A stretch of DNA of 37,831 nt from DATIUV01 sp049322755 (GTDB lineage: Bacteria > Pseudomonadota > Gammaproteobacteria > Burkholderiales > UBA6910), in contig JBMOQX010000062.1 of NCBI GenBank assembly GCA_049322755.1, positions 1-37,831 on the forward strand, given 5' to 3'. The notes below the pieces were generated by a model. That model saw nothing but the letters and a program-made list of their open reading frames with translations, searched no databases and had not been told where the DNA came from. Numbering within the stretch: position 1 is the first letter of the stretch; each line of letters begins with the position of its first letter. Shown here piece by piece: positions 16,373-24,288 of the stretch. A program made the translations under genes and the position numbers.

Positions 16373-17353
16373 TTACTTGCCCAGCGCGATGGCCTTCTCG
16401 ATCATTTCCTTCGCGCCCTTGACCTCGGCCCCGAACTCGTCATAGACGGGCTTGCTGGCGGCGATGAAGGCGTCCTTGTCGGGCGTGTTGACCTGCATGC
16501 CGGCGGCCTTGAGCTTCTCCAGCAGGTCGGTCTCCGCCTTGGCGGCCGTCTCGTAGACGAAGGCCTGGGTTTCCCTGGCCGTGTCTTCCAGGATCTTGCG
16601 CACGTCAGCGGGCAGGCTGTCCCACTTCTTCTTGCCCACCGTCACGTAGGCGGGCGTGTAGACGTGCCCGGAAAGCGACAGGTATTTCTGCACTTCCTGG
16701 AACTTGGCACTGTAGATCTGGGTGAACGGGTTCTCCTGGCCGTCCATCACCCCCGTCTGCAGCGCGGTGAACACTTCCGAGAACTTCATCGGGCTCGGGT
16801 TGGCGCCGTAGGCCTGGAACATCTTCACCCGCCACTTGCCCTCGGGCACGCGCAGCTTGATGCCCTTCAGATCCTCGGGCGTGTTGATCGGCCGCTTGCT
16901 GTTGGTGATGTGCCGGTAGCCGTTCTCCCACACGGCGATGATCTTCAGGCCCTTGGCCTCGACCTTGGGCGCCAGCATCGGCCACACCACGTCCTTTTCG
17001 ATCTTCTTCATGTGGTTGCGGTCCTTCACGAGATAGGGCATCTCGAACAGGCCGAAGGCGTCCACTTCCGAGGACATGACCGTGGAAGGCAGGGCGAAGT
17101 CCACGGTCCCGAGCTTGAGCTTTTGCAGCAGTTCCTTGTCCCCACCCAGCTGGCTGGAGCCGAAAACCACCACCTTGGCCTTGTCGCCCAGTCTGGCGTT
17201 GGCGCGCTTGGCGAATTCCTCTGCCGAGGCGGCGAACAGCGAGCCCGGCTCGCCCACGTGGCCGAATTTGAGCTCGATCGGCTCGGCCCGCGCCGTGACC
17301 GTTACCGCCGCGGCGGCCAGCGCCAGGGATGCGATGATTCGGGATAACTTCAT
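16373..17353 (-). CDS. dctP: TRAP transporter solute-binding protein (DctP)
   Basis: The 326-aa product has a signal peptide (MKLSRIIASLALAAAAVTVT, then ARA before EPIELKFGH) and the DctP fold. GGDKELLQKLKLGTVDFALP lies near 70-90, KGIKLRVPEGKWRVKMFQAY near 165 carries the arginine that normally salt-bridges the substrate carboxylate, and VFTALQTGVMDGQENPFTQI follows. This implies an organic acid ligand; which acid is unknown. The ribosome-binding site AGAGGAGGATGGCAA precedes the ATG. It lies 75 bases downstream of the aminotransferase gene, so the set may be controlled by the palindromic operator at 18695. Confidence 0.93.
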   Translation of the reverse strand: MKLSRIIASLALAAAAVTVTARAEPIELKFGHVGEPGSLFAASAEEFAKRANARLGDKAKVVVFGSSQLGGDKELLQKLKLGTVDFALPSTVMSSEVDAFGLFEMPYLVKDRNHMKKIEKDVVWPMLAPKVEAKGLKIIAVWENGYRHITNSKRPINTPEDLKGIKLRVPEGKWRVKMFQAYGANPSPMKFSEVFTALQTGVMDGQENPFTQIYSAKFQEVQKYLSLSGHVYTPAYVTVGKKKWDSLPADVRKILEDTARETQAFVYETAAKAETDLLEKLKAAGMQVNTPDKDAFIAASKPVYDEFGAEVKGAKEMIEKAIALGK

Positions 17354-17428
17354 TTGCCATCCTCCTCTAGGTCTTGTGGTGTGATGCCCCGGCGGATCGT
17401 GGGCTGCCGGAGCGGGGAATCGAAACGG

Positions 17429-18634
17429 TTACGCGGCGTTGCGCGCCTGCGATTTCTCGGCGCGTCCGGCGGTCCGGGCGAGGTAATCGAGCGCGGCCTG
17501 GACACCGCCCTTGCGGTGGGGCACGCCGGCGAGGCCGAGGCCCATCTCGACGCCGGACAGGGTGCCCGCCAGCATGAGGTCGTTGAAGCTGCCCAGATGG
17601 CCGATGCGGAAGACCTTGCCCGCCAGCTTGCCGAGGCCGTTGCCGAGCGACATGTCGAACGCCTCGAGGATCACCCGCCGCAGCTCATCGGCGTTGTGGC
17701 CTTCGGGCAGCAGCACCGCCGTCAGCGAACCGCTGTATTCGGCCGGGTTCAAGCATAGCACTTCGAGTCCCCACGCCCCGACCGCGCGCCGCGTCGCCTC
17801 GCCGTGGCGGGCGTGGCGCGCGAACACGTTGTCCAGGCCCTCCTCCAGCAGCATGGCGATGGCCTCGCGCAGGCCGTAGAGCAGGTTGGTGGCGGGCGTG
17901 TAGGGAAAATAGCCGGTCCTGTTGGCGGCGATCATGTCCTCCCAGCCCCAGAACGACTTGGGCAGCCGCGACTTCTCGGCGGCGGCCAGCGCCTTGTCGG
18001 AAACCGCGTTGAACGACAGCCCCGGCGGCAGCATCAGGCCCTTCTGGGAACCGGCGACGGTGACGTCGACGCCCCATTCGTCCATGCGAAAGTCGATGGA
18101 GGCGAGGGAGGAAATCGTGTCCACCATCAGCAGCGCCGGGTGCCCGGCGCGGTCGATCGCCTTGCGCACCTCGCCGATGCGGCTGGCCACGCCGGTGGAG
18201 GTCTCATTGTGGACCACGCACACCGCCTTCAGCTCGTGGCCCCGGTCGTCTTTCAGGCGGGCCTCGATCGCCGCCGGGTCGGCGCCGTGGCGCCAGTCGG
18301 TGGGAATGAACTCGGTCTGCAGGCCGAGCCGGGTCGCCATCGTGTGCCAGAGCGTGGCGAAGTGTCCCGTCTCGCACATCAGCACCTTGTCGCCGGGCGA
18401 CAGGGTATTCACCAGGGCCGCTTCCCAGGCGCCGGTGCCGGAGGCCGGATAGATGATCACCGGGTTCCGGGTCTTGAAGATCCTGCGGATCTCGGCCAGC
18501 ACCTCGCGGCCGAGGGCGCCGAACTCGGGGCCCCGGTGGTCGATGGTGGGACGGTCGATGGCCCGCAGCACCCGGTCGGGGACGTTGGTGGGACCGGGAA
18601 TCTGCAGAAAATGCCGGCCGCTGGCGTAGCTCAT
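17429..18634 (-). CDS. sgaA: Serine--glyoxylate-type aminotransferase (class V)
   Basis: The 401-aa PLP enzyme begins MSYASGRHFLQIPGPTNVPD. YPASGTGAWEAALVNTLSPG (about 72-90) contacts the cofactor phosphate, HNETSTGV follows near 152, MVDTISSLASIDFRMDEWGV lines the cofactor, and the Schiff-base lysine lies in AGSQKGLMLPPG (about Lys198). These fit serine-glyoxylate or alanine-glyoxylate aminotransferases, which turn glyoxylate into glycine. I use ATG 18634 because AAAGGAG lies five bases upstream and family members start here; the longer frame to 18706 is rejected. It is the first gene of the minus-strand unit and diverges from a GntR regulator, with an operator-like palindrome between them. 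Next to a 2-hydroxyacid dehydrogenase it suggests glycolate/glyoxylate salvage. Confidence 0.88.
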   Translation of the reverse strand: MSYASGRHFLQIPGPTNVPDRVLRAIDRPTIDHRGPEFGALGREVLAEIRRIFKTRNPVIIYPASGTGAWEAALVNTLSPGDKVLMCETGHFATLWHTMATRLGLQTEFIPTDWRHGADPAAIEARLKDDRGHELKAVCVVHNETSTGVASRIGEVRKAIDRAGHPALLMVDTISSLASIDFRMDEWGVDVTVAGSQKGLMLPPGLSFNAVSDKALAAAEKSRLPKSFWGWEDMIAANRTGYFPYTPATNLLYGLREAIAMLLEEGLDNVFARHARHGEATRRAVGAWGLEVLCLNPAEYSGSLTAVLLPEGHNADELRRVILEAFDMSLGNGLGKLAGKVFRIGHLGSFNDLMLAGTLSGVEMGLGLAGVPHRKGGVQAALDYLARTAGRAEKSQARNAA

Positions 18635-18694
18635 AAGGGCTCCTTTCGATGCGCACTCGGGCATGCGACCGAATCCGCGGCCGCGAGCAATCCA

Positions 18695-18708
18695 TTTTGT
18701 ATACAAAA
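18695..18708. promoter_or_regulatory. Perfect palindromic operator candidate TTTTGTATACAAAA
   Basis: This 14-bp perfect palindrome lies between the divergent aminotransferase and GntR genes. Palindromes of the TTGTATACAA type are the usual targets of FCD-subfamily GntR repressors. A related half-site (TATTGTATGCA) overlaps the -10 region of the gntR promoter at about 18792-18802, suggesting autoregulation. An outer inverted repeat, GCAAGAAC (18719-18726) and GTTCTTGC (18763-18770), frames the interval. Confidence 0.7.
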
Positions 18709-18725
18709 CAGCCGAAACGCAAGAA
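18698..18725 (-). promoter_or_regulatory. Candidate promoter for the aminotransferase/TRAP unit
   Basis: On the minus strand a -35-like TTCTTG (18720-18725) and a -10-like TATACA (18698-18703) are separated by 16 bases. The -10 box lies within the palindrome, so a bound regulator would block it. The -35 match is moderate. Confidence 0.4.
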
Positions 18726-18766
18726 CTTTTAATTCATTGATCTTATGTAATTGTTTCAAACCGTTC

Positions 18767-18795
18767 TTGCTTCAGTCGCCGCTGGTGAGTATATT
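18767..18795 (+). promoter_or_regulatory. Sigma70-type promoter for the gntR/dehydrogenase unit
   Basis: TTGCTT (18767-18772) and TATATT (18790-18795) are separated by exactly 17 bases, close to the bacterial consensus. The predicted start falls near 18802, only about 20 bases before the gntR ATG at 18821, where CAGGAG serves as ribosome-binding site. Confidence 0.6.
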
Positions 18796-18820
18796 GTATG
18801 CAGTTTATCCAGGAGTCCTT

Positions 18821-19531
18821 ATGAACGCTCGCCTCTCCCCGGTCACCGGTGATGCCATCGGCCGGCGCCCCCTCCACGACGAGGTCGCCGCCCGCCTGCG
18901 CGATCTCATCACCCGCGGCGAACTGTCGCCGGGCGAGCGGCTCAACGAGCGCGTCCTGACCGAGCGCTTCGGCATCTCGCGCACCCCGTTGCGCGAGGCG
19001 ATCAAGGTGCTGTCGTCCGAAGGGCTGGTGGAACTGCTGCCCAACCGCGGCGCGGCGGTGACGCGCATCACCCGCGCCGACGCCGAGGACATGTTCCAGG
19101 TGATGGCGGTGCTGGAGGCGCTGGGGGGGGAACTCGCGTGCCAGCGCGCCGGCGACGACGACATCGCCGAGGTGCGGGCGCTGCATTACCAGATGCGCGC
19201 CCACCACGCCCGCGGCGAGCTGGCGGATTACTTCCGGCTCAACCAGCGCATCCACGAGAAGATCATCGAGTGCGCGCGCAACGCGGCGCTGACCGGCGTC
19301 TACCGCAGCCTCTCCGGGCGCATCCGCCGCGCACGCTACATGGCCAACCTGTCGCGGGAGCGCTGGGACCACGCGGTGGAGGAGCACGAGCAGATCCTGG
19401 CGGCGCTGGCGCAGCGCGACGGCGAGCGGCTCAAGGCCCTGCTCAAGACGCACCTGGAGAACAAGCTGGACGTCATCTGCGCTTCGCTCACCGAGGCCGG
19501 CGACCCCGCGCCGGTCCGGGCAGCCGGCTGA
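18821..19531 (+). CDS. GntR-family regulator, FadR/FCD subfamily
   Basis: The 236-aa protein has an N-terminal winged helix-turn-helix (about 16-82), with GERLNERVLTERFGISRTPL, then REAIKVLSSEGLVELLPNRG. The C-terminal all-helical FCD ligand domain (about 88-225) carries metal-binding-type positions (YFRLNQRIHEKIIEC, then EEHEQILAAL and LKTHLENKLD). FCD proteins usually bind small organic acids and are released from DNA by them. Start ATG 18821 is preceded by CAGGAG. The gene diverges from the aminotransferase/TRAP unit and is followed 19 bases later by the FAD/Fe-S dehydrogenase, so it is the likely local regulator of both. Confidence 0.92.
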   Translation: MNARLSPVTGDAIGRRPLHDEVAARLRDLITRGELSPGERLNERVLTERFGISRTPLREAIKVLSSEGLVELLPNRGAAVTRITRADAEDMFQVMAVLEALGGELACQRAGDDDIAEVRALHYQMRAHHARGELADYFRLNQRIHEKIIECARNAALTGVYRSLSGRIRRARYMANLSRERWDHAVEEHEQILAALAQRDGERLKALLKTHLENKLDVICASLTEAGDPAPVRAAG

Positions 19532-19550
19532 GCGGGCGCGGCTGCCGCCG

Positions 19551-22484
19551 ATGAACGCGCCGCGCGTCGCCCTCCGCTCCGCCGTCACGCCCGGCGACCC
19601 TGCGCTCGAGGCGCGCCTCAGGCGCGAGCTGGAAGGCGACGTGCTGTTCGACGCCTTCTCGCGCGGGCGCTATTCCACCGACGCGTCGATCTACCAGGTG
19701 GAGCCCATCGGCGTCGTGGTGCCGCGCAGCGAGGAGGATGCGCTGCGGGCGCTGCAGATCGCCGCCGACGCCGGCGTCGCCATTCTGCCCCGCGGCGGCG
19801 GCAGCTCGCAGTGCGGCCAGACCGTGGGCGAGGCGCTGGTGATCGACAACAGCAAGCACCTCAATCGCCTGCTGGAGTTCGACGCCGAGGCGCGCACCGC
19901 GTGGGTGCAGCCGGGCATCGTGCTGGACCACCTCAACGCGCTGCTCAGGCTCCACGGCCTGTGGTTCCCGGTGGACGTTTCCACCGCGGCCCAGGCCACC
20001 ATCGGCGGCATGACCGGCAACAACAGCTGCGGGGCGCGCTCGCTGCACTACGGCAACATGGTGCACAACACGCTGGCCGCCGAGGCCTGGCTCACCAGCG
20101 GCGAGATCCTGCGCTTCGGCCGCGTCGACGGACCCGCGGACGGGCCCCCGCGCTACCGGGAGCTGGTGGAAACGGTGCGCGCGCTGTTTGCCCGGGAACG
20201 CGACGAAATCGCCGCGCGCGTGCCGAACGTGCAGCGCCGGGTGGCGGGCTACAACCTGGACATGGCCTCCGCCGGGCCGTTCAACATGGCCCACCTGCTG
20301 GTGGGATCCGAGGGAACGCTGGGCTATTTCCGCCGCGTGCAGCTGAAACTCTCGCCGCTGCCGAAGCACAAGGCGCTCGGCATCGTCCACTTCCCCACCT
20401 TCTACCAGGCGATGGACCTGACCCGCCACATCGTCGCGCTCAGGCCCGCGGCGGTGGAGCTGGTGGACCGCACCATGATCGGCTTGTCGCGGGAGATCGC
20501 CGCGTTCCGCGCCACGGTGGAGAAGACCATCCGCGGCGATCCGGATGCCATCCTGCTGGTGGAATTCGCCGGTGACGACCTCGGCGAGCAGCGCGCCAAG
20601 GTGCGGCAGCTGGGCGAGTTGATGGGCGACCTGGGCCTGCCCGGCAGCGTGGTGGCGGTGGAGGACGCGCAACTGCAGAAGGACGTGTGGGAGGTGCGCA
20701 AGGCCGGCCTCAACATCATGATGTCGATGAAGGGCGACGGCAAACCCGTATCCTTCATCGAGGACTGCGCGGTGCCGCTGGAGCACCTGGCCGACTATAC
20801 CGACCGCCTGACGCGGGTATTCGAGAAACACGGCACCCGCGGCACCTGGTACGCCCACGCTTCGGTGGGCTGCCTGCACGTGCGGCCGGTGCTCAATATG
20901 CGTTCGGAAGAAGGCGCCAGGAAGATGCGCGCCATCGCCGAAGAGGCGTGCGCGATGGTCAAGGAGTACAAGGGCTCGTACTCCGGCGAGCATGGCGACG
21001 GCCTGGTGCGCTCCGAATGGATCGCGCCGGTCTACGGCGAGCGGCTGGCGCGCGCCTTCGGCGAGATCAAGCAGGCGTTCGATCCGCTCGGGCTGATGAA
21101 TCCCGGCAAGATCGTGGCGCCGCCGAAGATGGACGACCGCCGGCTGTTCCGCTTCAAGCCCGGCTACGAAACGCTGCGGGTGCAGACCGGTCTGGACTGG
21201 TCCGAGCACGAGGTGGGACCGGAGAACCGCGGCCGCGGCTTCGCCGCCGCGGTGGAGATGTGCAACAACAACGGCCACTGCCGCAAGTTCGACGCCGGCA
21301 CCATGTGCCCGTCGTACCGCGCCACCGGCGACGAGCAGCACCTGACGCGCGGCCGCGCCAACTCGCTGCGCCTGGCCCTGTCCGGCCAGCTGGGGCCGGA
21401 CGCGCTCACGTCGCGCGAGATGTACGACACGCTGGCGCTGTGCGTGTCGTGCAAGGGCTGCAAGCACGAATGCCCCACCGGCGTCGACATGGCGAAGATG
21501 AAGGTGGAGTTCCTGTACCAGTACCACCGGCATCACCCGCGCTCGCTCAAGGACAAGCTGGTGGCGCACCTGCCGCGCTACGGGCGCTGGGCCGCGCGCT
21601 TCGCGCCGCTGGCCAACCTGCGCGACCGCGTTCCCGGACTGGCGGCGCTGTCGGAAAGGCTCGCGGGGATCTCCGCCCGCCGCACGCTGCCGGTGTGGCG
21701 GCGCGACTTCTTCCGCGGCCAGGCCGAGGTGCCGGCCGGCGGCGCCGCCGGCGAGGTGATGCTGCTGGCGGACACCTTCAACACCTATTTCGAGCCCGAG
21801 AACCTGCGCGCGGCGGTGAAGGTGCTGGCCGCGGGCGGCTACCGCGTGAGCGTCGCCGCGCCGGAGGACGGCAGCCGGCCGCTGTGCTGCGGCCGCACCT
21901 ACCTCGCCGCCGGCATGGTGGACGAGGCGCGCGCCGAGGCCGCGCGCACGCTCGCCGCGCTCAACCCCTTCGTCGCGCGCGGCGTCCCGGTGGTGGGGCT
22001 GGAACCCTCCTGCCTGCTGGGGCTGCGCGACGAGTTCCGCTCGCTGCTTCCCGGCGCCGACAGCGAGCGGCTCGCCGGCGCGGCGCTCATGTTCGAGGAG
22101 TTCCTGGTGCGCGAGAGCGAAGCCGGACGGCTGAAGCTCCCGCTGCGCGCGGCGAAACACGCGAAGGCACTGATCCACGGCCACTGCCACCAGAAGGCCT
22201 TCGGCGTGATGCCGGCGGTGACTGCCGCGCTCAATCTCGTGCCCGGGCTCGAGGTGGAGACGGTGCAGTCCAGCTGCTGCGGCATGGCCGGCGCGTTCGG
22301 CTTCGACGCCCGTCACATCGAGGTGTCGCTGAAAATGGCCGAGGCGGCGCTGTTGCCCGCCGTGCGCAAGGCCTCAGCCGATACCGTGGTGGTGGCCGAC
22401 GGCAGCAGCTGCCGGCACCAGATCCACGACGGCGCCGGTCGCGCGGCGATGCACGTCGCCCGCGTGCTCGCCGACGCGCTCTGA
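19551..22484 (+). CDS. Fused FAD-linked oxidase and Fe-S protein (2-hydroxyacid dehydrogenase, GlcD-GlcF/YdiJ-like)
   Basis: The 977-aa protein joins a GlcD-type flavin domain (FAD-binding ILPRGGGSSQCGQTVGEAL near 80-100, GMTGNNSCGARSLHYGNMVH near 150-170, and the FAD-oxidase C-terminal domain to about 545) to a GlcF-type half. That half has iron-sulfur cysteines (MCNNNGHCRKFDAGTMCPSY; CVSCKGCKHECPTG) and two CCG domains (PLCCGRTYLAAG; HGHCHQKAFG; SSCCGMAGAFG). This architecture oxidises D-2-hydroxyacids (D-lactate, glycolate or D-2-hydroxyglutarate) and passes electrons to the respiratory chain. Which acid is used is not deducible, but the adjacent glyoxylate aminotransferase favours glycolate or a similar acid. 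It follows gntR by 19 bases and is closed by an intrinsic terminator. Confidence 0.9.
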   Translation: MNAPRVALRSAVTPGDPALEARLRRELEGDVLFDAFSRGRYSTDASIYQVEPIGVVVPRSEEDALRALQIAADAGVAILPRGGGSSQCGQTVGEALVIDNSKHLNRLLEFDAEARTAWVQPGIVLDHLNALLRLHGLWFPVDVSTAAQATIGGMTGNNSCGARSLHYGNMVHNTLAAEAWLTSGEILRFGRVDGPADGPPRYRELVETVRALFARERDEIAARVPNVQRRVAGYNLDMASAGPFNMAHLLVGSEGTLGYFRRVQLKLSPLPKHKALGIVHFPTFYQAMDLTRHIVALRPAAVELVDRTMIGLSREIAAFRATVEKTIRGDPDAILLVEFAGDDLGEQRAKVRQLGELMGDLGLPGSVVAVEDAQLQKDVWEVRKAGLNIMMSMKGDGKPVSFIEDCAVPLEHLADYTDRLTRVFEKHGTRGTWYAHASVGCLHVRPVLNMRSEEGARKMRAIAEEACAMVKEYKGSYSGEHGDGLVRSEWIAPVYGERLARAFGEIKQAFDPLGLMNPGKIVAPPKMDDRRLFRFKPGYETLRVQTGLDWSEHEVGPENRGRGFAAAVEMCNNNGHCRKFDAGTMCPSYRATGDEQHLTRGRANSLRLALSGQLGPDALTSREMYDTLALCVSCKGCKHECPTGVDMAKMKVEFLYQYHRHHPRSLKDKLVAHLPRYGRWAARFAPLANLRDRVPGLAALSERLAGISARRTLPVWRRDFFRGQAEVPAGGAAGEVMLLADTFNTYFEPENLRAAVKVLAAGGYRVSVAAPEDGSRPLCCGRTYLAAGMVDEARAEAARTLAALNPFVARGVPVVGLEPSCLLGLRDEFRSLLPGADSERLAGAALMFEEFLVRESEAGRLKLPLRAAKHAKALIHGHCHQKAFGVMPAVTAALNLVPGLEVETVQSSCCGMAGAFGFDARHIEVSLKMAEAALLPAVRKASADTVVVADGSSCRHQIHDGAGRAAMHVARVLADAL

Positions 22485-22495
22485 TCCGGTCCCCA

Positions 22496-22524
22496 CGCCG
22501 TCCGTCAGGCGGCGTTTTTGTTTT
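22496..22524 (+). terminator. Intrinsic terminator after the FAD/Fe-S dehydrogenase gene
   Basis: CGCCG and CGGCG pair (extended by a G-T and a C-G pair) around the tccgtcagg region, followed by TTTTTGTTTT. It starts 12 bases after the stop codon of the 977-aa gene and ends the gntR-dehydrogenase transcript. Confidence 0.8.
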
Positions 22525-22604
22525 ATGATTCGCAAACGGCCGCGGCACGAGAGGGCGGCGCTGGCGGACGCCGGACCGCGCCCAGCCCGAAAAACGAGAA
22601 TCGC

Positions 22605-22697
22605 ATGACGCCATTGGGGCTCAGCTTCAGCCAGGAGGAACTCAAGGGATTCTCGCGCACCGTCGCCGAACTGCAAGCCGGCCAGGAGGGCGCATGA
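22605..22697 (+). CDS. Candidate 30-aa small protein or leader, coupled to the next gene
   Basis: ATG at 22605 opens a 30-residue frame (MTPLGLSFSQEELKGFSRTV, then AELQAGQEGA) whose TGA overlaps the next gene's ATG in the tetranucleotide ATGA. Its codons look normal for this genome, and the 4-base overlap implies translational coupling. GAGAA lies just upstream as a weak ribosome-binding site, and AGGAGG inside its last codons serves the following gene. The function is unknown. Confidence 0.45.
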   Translation: MTPLGLSFSQEELKGFSRTVAELQAGQEGA

Positions 22698-23545
22698 TCA
22701 CCCACGCGACGGTGCGAGTGACCGGCGAGCCGGCGGATCTGGAGCCGTTCCAGGCCCGGCTCCGCGACCTGCTGGCCGAGGAGGACTTGGCCGGGGAGGC
22801 GGCGGAGCATCACGGCGACGACTACCTGCATTACGACCTCAAGGTGGAAGGCGGCGTGCCGTTCCCGCCGTTCGTCACGGCATCCCAGGAGTTCCCCCGG
22901 GTCACGCTGGCGGTGGAGTGGTTCAGCGCCGACGGCGCGGCCCGCGGCAGTGCCGCGATCCAGAACGGGCGCCTGGTGGACCACGCCGCGGAGGCGCCGG
23001 GAGGCGCGGGCGCCGGCGCGGCTTTCGTCGGCGTCGATCGCCAGGGCGCCCTGGAAATCGGCATCCGGCTGCTGCGCGCGGGGCCGAACGAGTGGCGCGG
23101 GTATGTCGTAAGCGCGGACCGCGATGCGCTGTTCCGGATCCGCCGCGAGGAGCCGCGGCGCCGGGCGACGCTGGTGGCGACCGCCGGTGCCGCGCCGGAG
23201 TGGCAGGTGCGCTGGGTCGTCGACCTAGCCGCGGAGAGTTTCGAGGAAAGCGCGCTGGCTCCCGGGGAGCCCATCGCCGAGGACGACTTCCGGGAACTGG
23301 TGGCGCTGGCCGACGCCTTCGCGGGCGAGTGGCTGTGGTTCGCGTCGGCGCCCGCGGAGGACATCGCGGTGGAGCGCCAGCGCTACGAGCGCCTCGGCTT
23401 TCCCGTGCGGGAGGCGAACGTCAGGACGGCGAAGCTCAACGCCATGACGCAGCGCAAGGACGGCGGACTGCTCGCCAGCGGGCTTCCCGAGGGCGAGCAC
23501 TGGATCAAGGAGGTCCTGGAACAATGCTGGGCCAGCAACGGTTAG
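22694..23545 (+). CDS. Protein of unknown function, 283 aa
   Basis: The product is acidic and soluble, without signal peptide or membrane segments. The N-terminal 75 residues (starting MITHATVRVTGEPADLEPFQ) look like an alpha/beta ferredoxin-like module with HHGDDYLHYDLKVE and FPRVTLAVEWFSADG. The middle is a beta-rich stretch, and the last 90 residues contain EWLWFASAPAEDIAVERQRY and AKLNAMTQRKDGGLL. I do not recognise a characterised family. A GGAGGG ribosome-binding site lies inside the upstream 30-aa ORF, and its 3' end overlaps the next gene by 22 bases, so the three ORFs form a tight cluster. Confidence 0.75.
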   Translation: MITHATVRVTGEPADLEPFQARLRDLLAEEDLAGEAAEHHGDDYLHYDLKVEGGVPFPPFVTASQEFPRVTLAVEWFSADGAARGSAAIQNGRLVDHAAEAPGGAGAGAAFVGVDRQGALEIGIRLLRAGPNEWRGYVVSADRDALFRIRREEPRRRATLVATAGAAPEWQVRWVVDLAAESFEESALAPGEPIAEDDFRELVALADAFAGEWLWFASAPAEDIAVERQRYERLGFPVREANVRTAKLNAMTQRKDGGLLASGLPEGEHWIKEVLEQCWASNG

Positions 23546-24288
23546 GAACGCGTCTGTTCGTCGCGGCGGTGCTGTGCACGGTGGCGGGCGCCGCCGCAGC
23601 GAAATCCGATTACGCGCGCGAGAAGAAGTGGGCCGACGAGATCACGCCGGGCATCGTGGTGGGCGATGCGCTCCGGCTCACGGACTCGGCCGGCCACAGG
23701 TTTCTCGCGATCTACACCAAGGCGCCCAAACCCAAGGGCGCGGTGGTCACCGTCCACGGCATCGGCGTCCACCCGGACCACGGCATCATCAACGTGCTGC
23801 GCTCGAGCCTGGCCGACGCCGGCTACACGACGCTGTCGGTGCAGATGCCCATCCTCGCGGTCGACGCCAAGCCGGAAGCCTACGACAAGACCTTCCCCGA
23901 GGCGGCCGAGCGCCTGGCCGCCGCGGTGGCCTTCCTGCGCAAGGAGGGCTACGCGCGCGTGGCCATCGTCTCCCACAGCCTGGGCTCGCGCATGACCAAC
24001 TACTACCTGGTCAATCGCAGCGAGTCCCCGGTGGCAGCGTGGGTCGCCATGGGCCTCTCCGGCAAGCTGGCCGAGCCGCAGAACCTGAAGGCGCCGGTGC
24101 TGGACCTCTACGGGGAAAAGGACCTGGAGAACGTGCTCAAGTACGCGGACCGGCGCGCCAAGGACGTGAAGCGGATTCCCGGCTCGGGGCAGGTGAAGAT
24201 CGCCGGCGCCGACCACTTCTTCGCCGGGCGCGAGCCGGCGATGCTGGAGGCGGTGAAGGCGTTCCTCGACCGCGAGCTGGCGCGCTAG
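23524..24288 (+). CDS. Exported alpha/beta-hydrolase-fold protein, DUF3530-like
   Basis: The 254-aa product has a probable signal peptide (LGTRLFVAAVLCTVAGAAAA). The alpha/beta-hydrolase pattern follows: AVVTVHGIGVHPDH as oxyanion strand and loop, VAIVSHSLGSRMTNYYL with nucleophile serine in SHSLG (about residue 159), DLYGEKDLE near the acid position, and a late histidine in GADHFFAGRE. Substrate unknown; DUF3530-type proteins are uncharacterised periplasmic relatives of esterases. The ATG at 23524 overlaps the preceding gene by 22 bases. Its stop shares a CTAG tetranucleotide with the stop of the convergent sbtB gene. Confidence 0.8.
   Translation: MLGQQRLGTRLFVAAVLCTVAGAAAAKSDYAREKKWADEITPGIVVGDALRLTDSAGHRFLAIYTKAPKPKGAVVTVHGIGVHPDHGIINVLRSSLADAGYTTLSVQMPILAVDAKPEAYDKTFPEAAERLAAAVAFLRKEGYARVAIVSHSLGSRMTNYYLVNRSESPVAAWVAMGLSGKLAEPQNLKAPVLDLYGEKDLENVLKYADRRAKDVKRIPGSGQVKIAGADHFFAGREPAMLEAVKAFLDRELAR

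Noticed and set aside
17804..18820. Long N-terminal extension of the GntR regulator.
   Set aside because: It is antisense to the aminotransferase and crosses the promoter region; ATG 18821 has a ribosome-binding site and the correct family start.
19488..22316. A 942-codon open frame on the minus strand opposite the FAD/Fe-S dehydrogenase.
   Set aside because: It is a mirror frame of a protein with clear cofactor motifs; its product is His/Arg/Ala-rich without domains.
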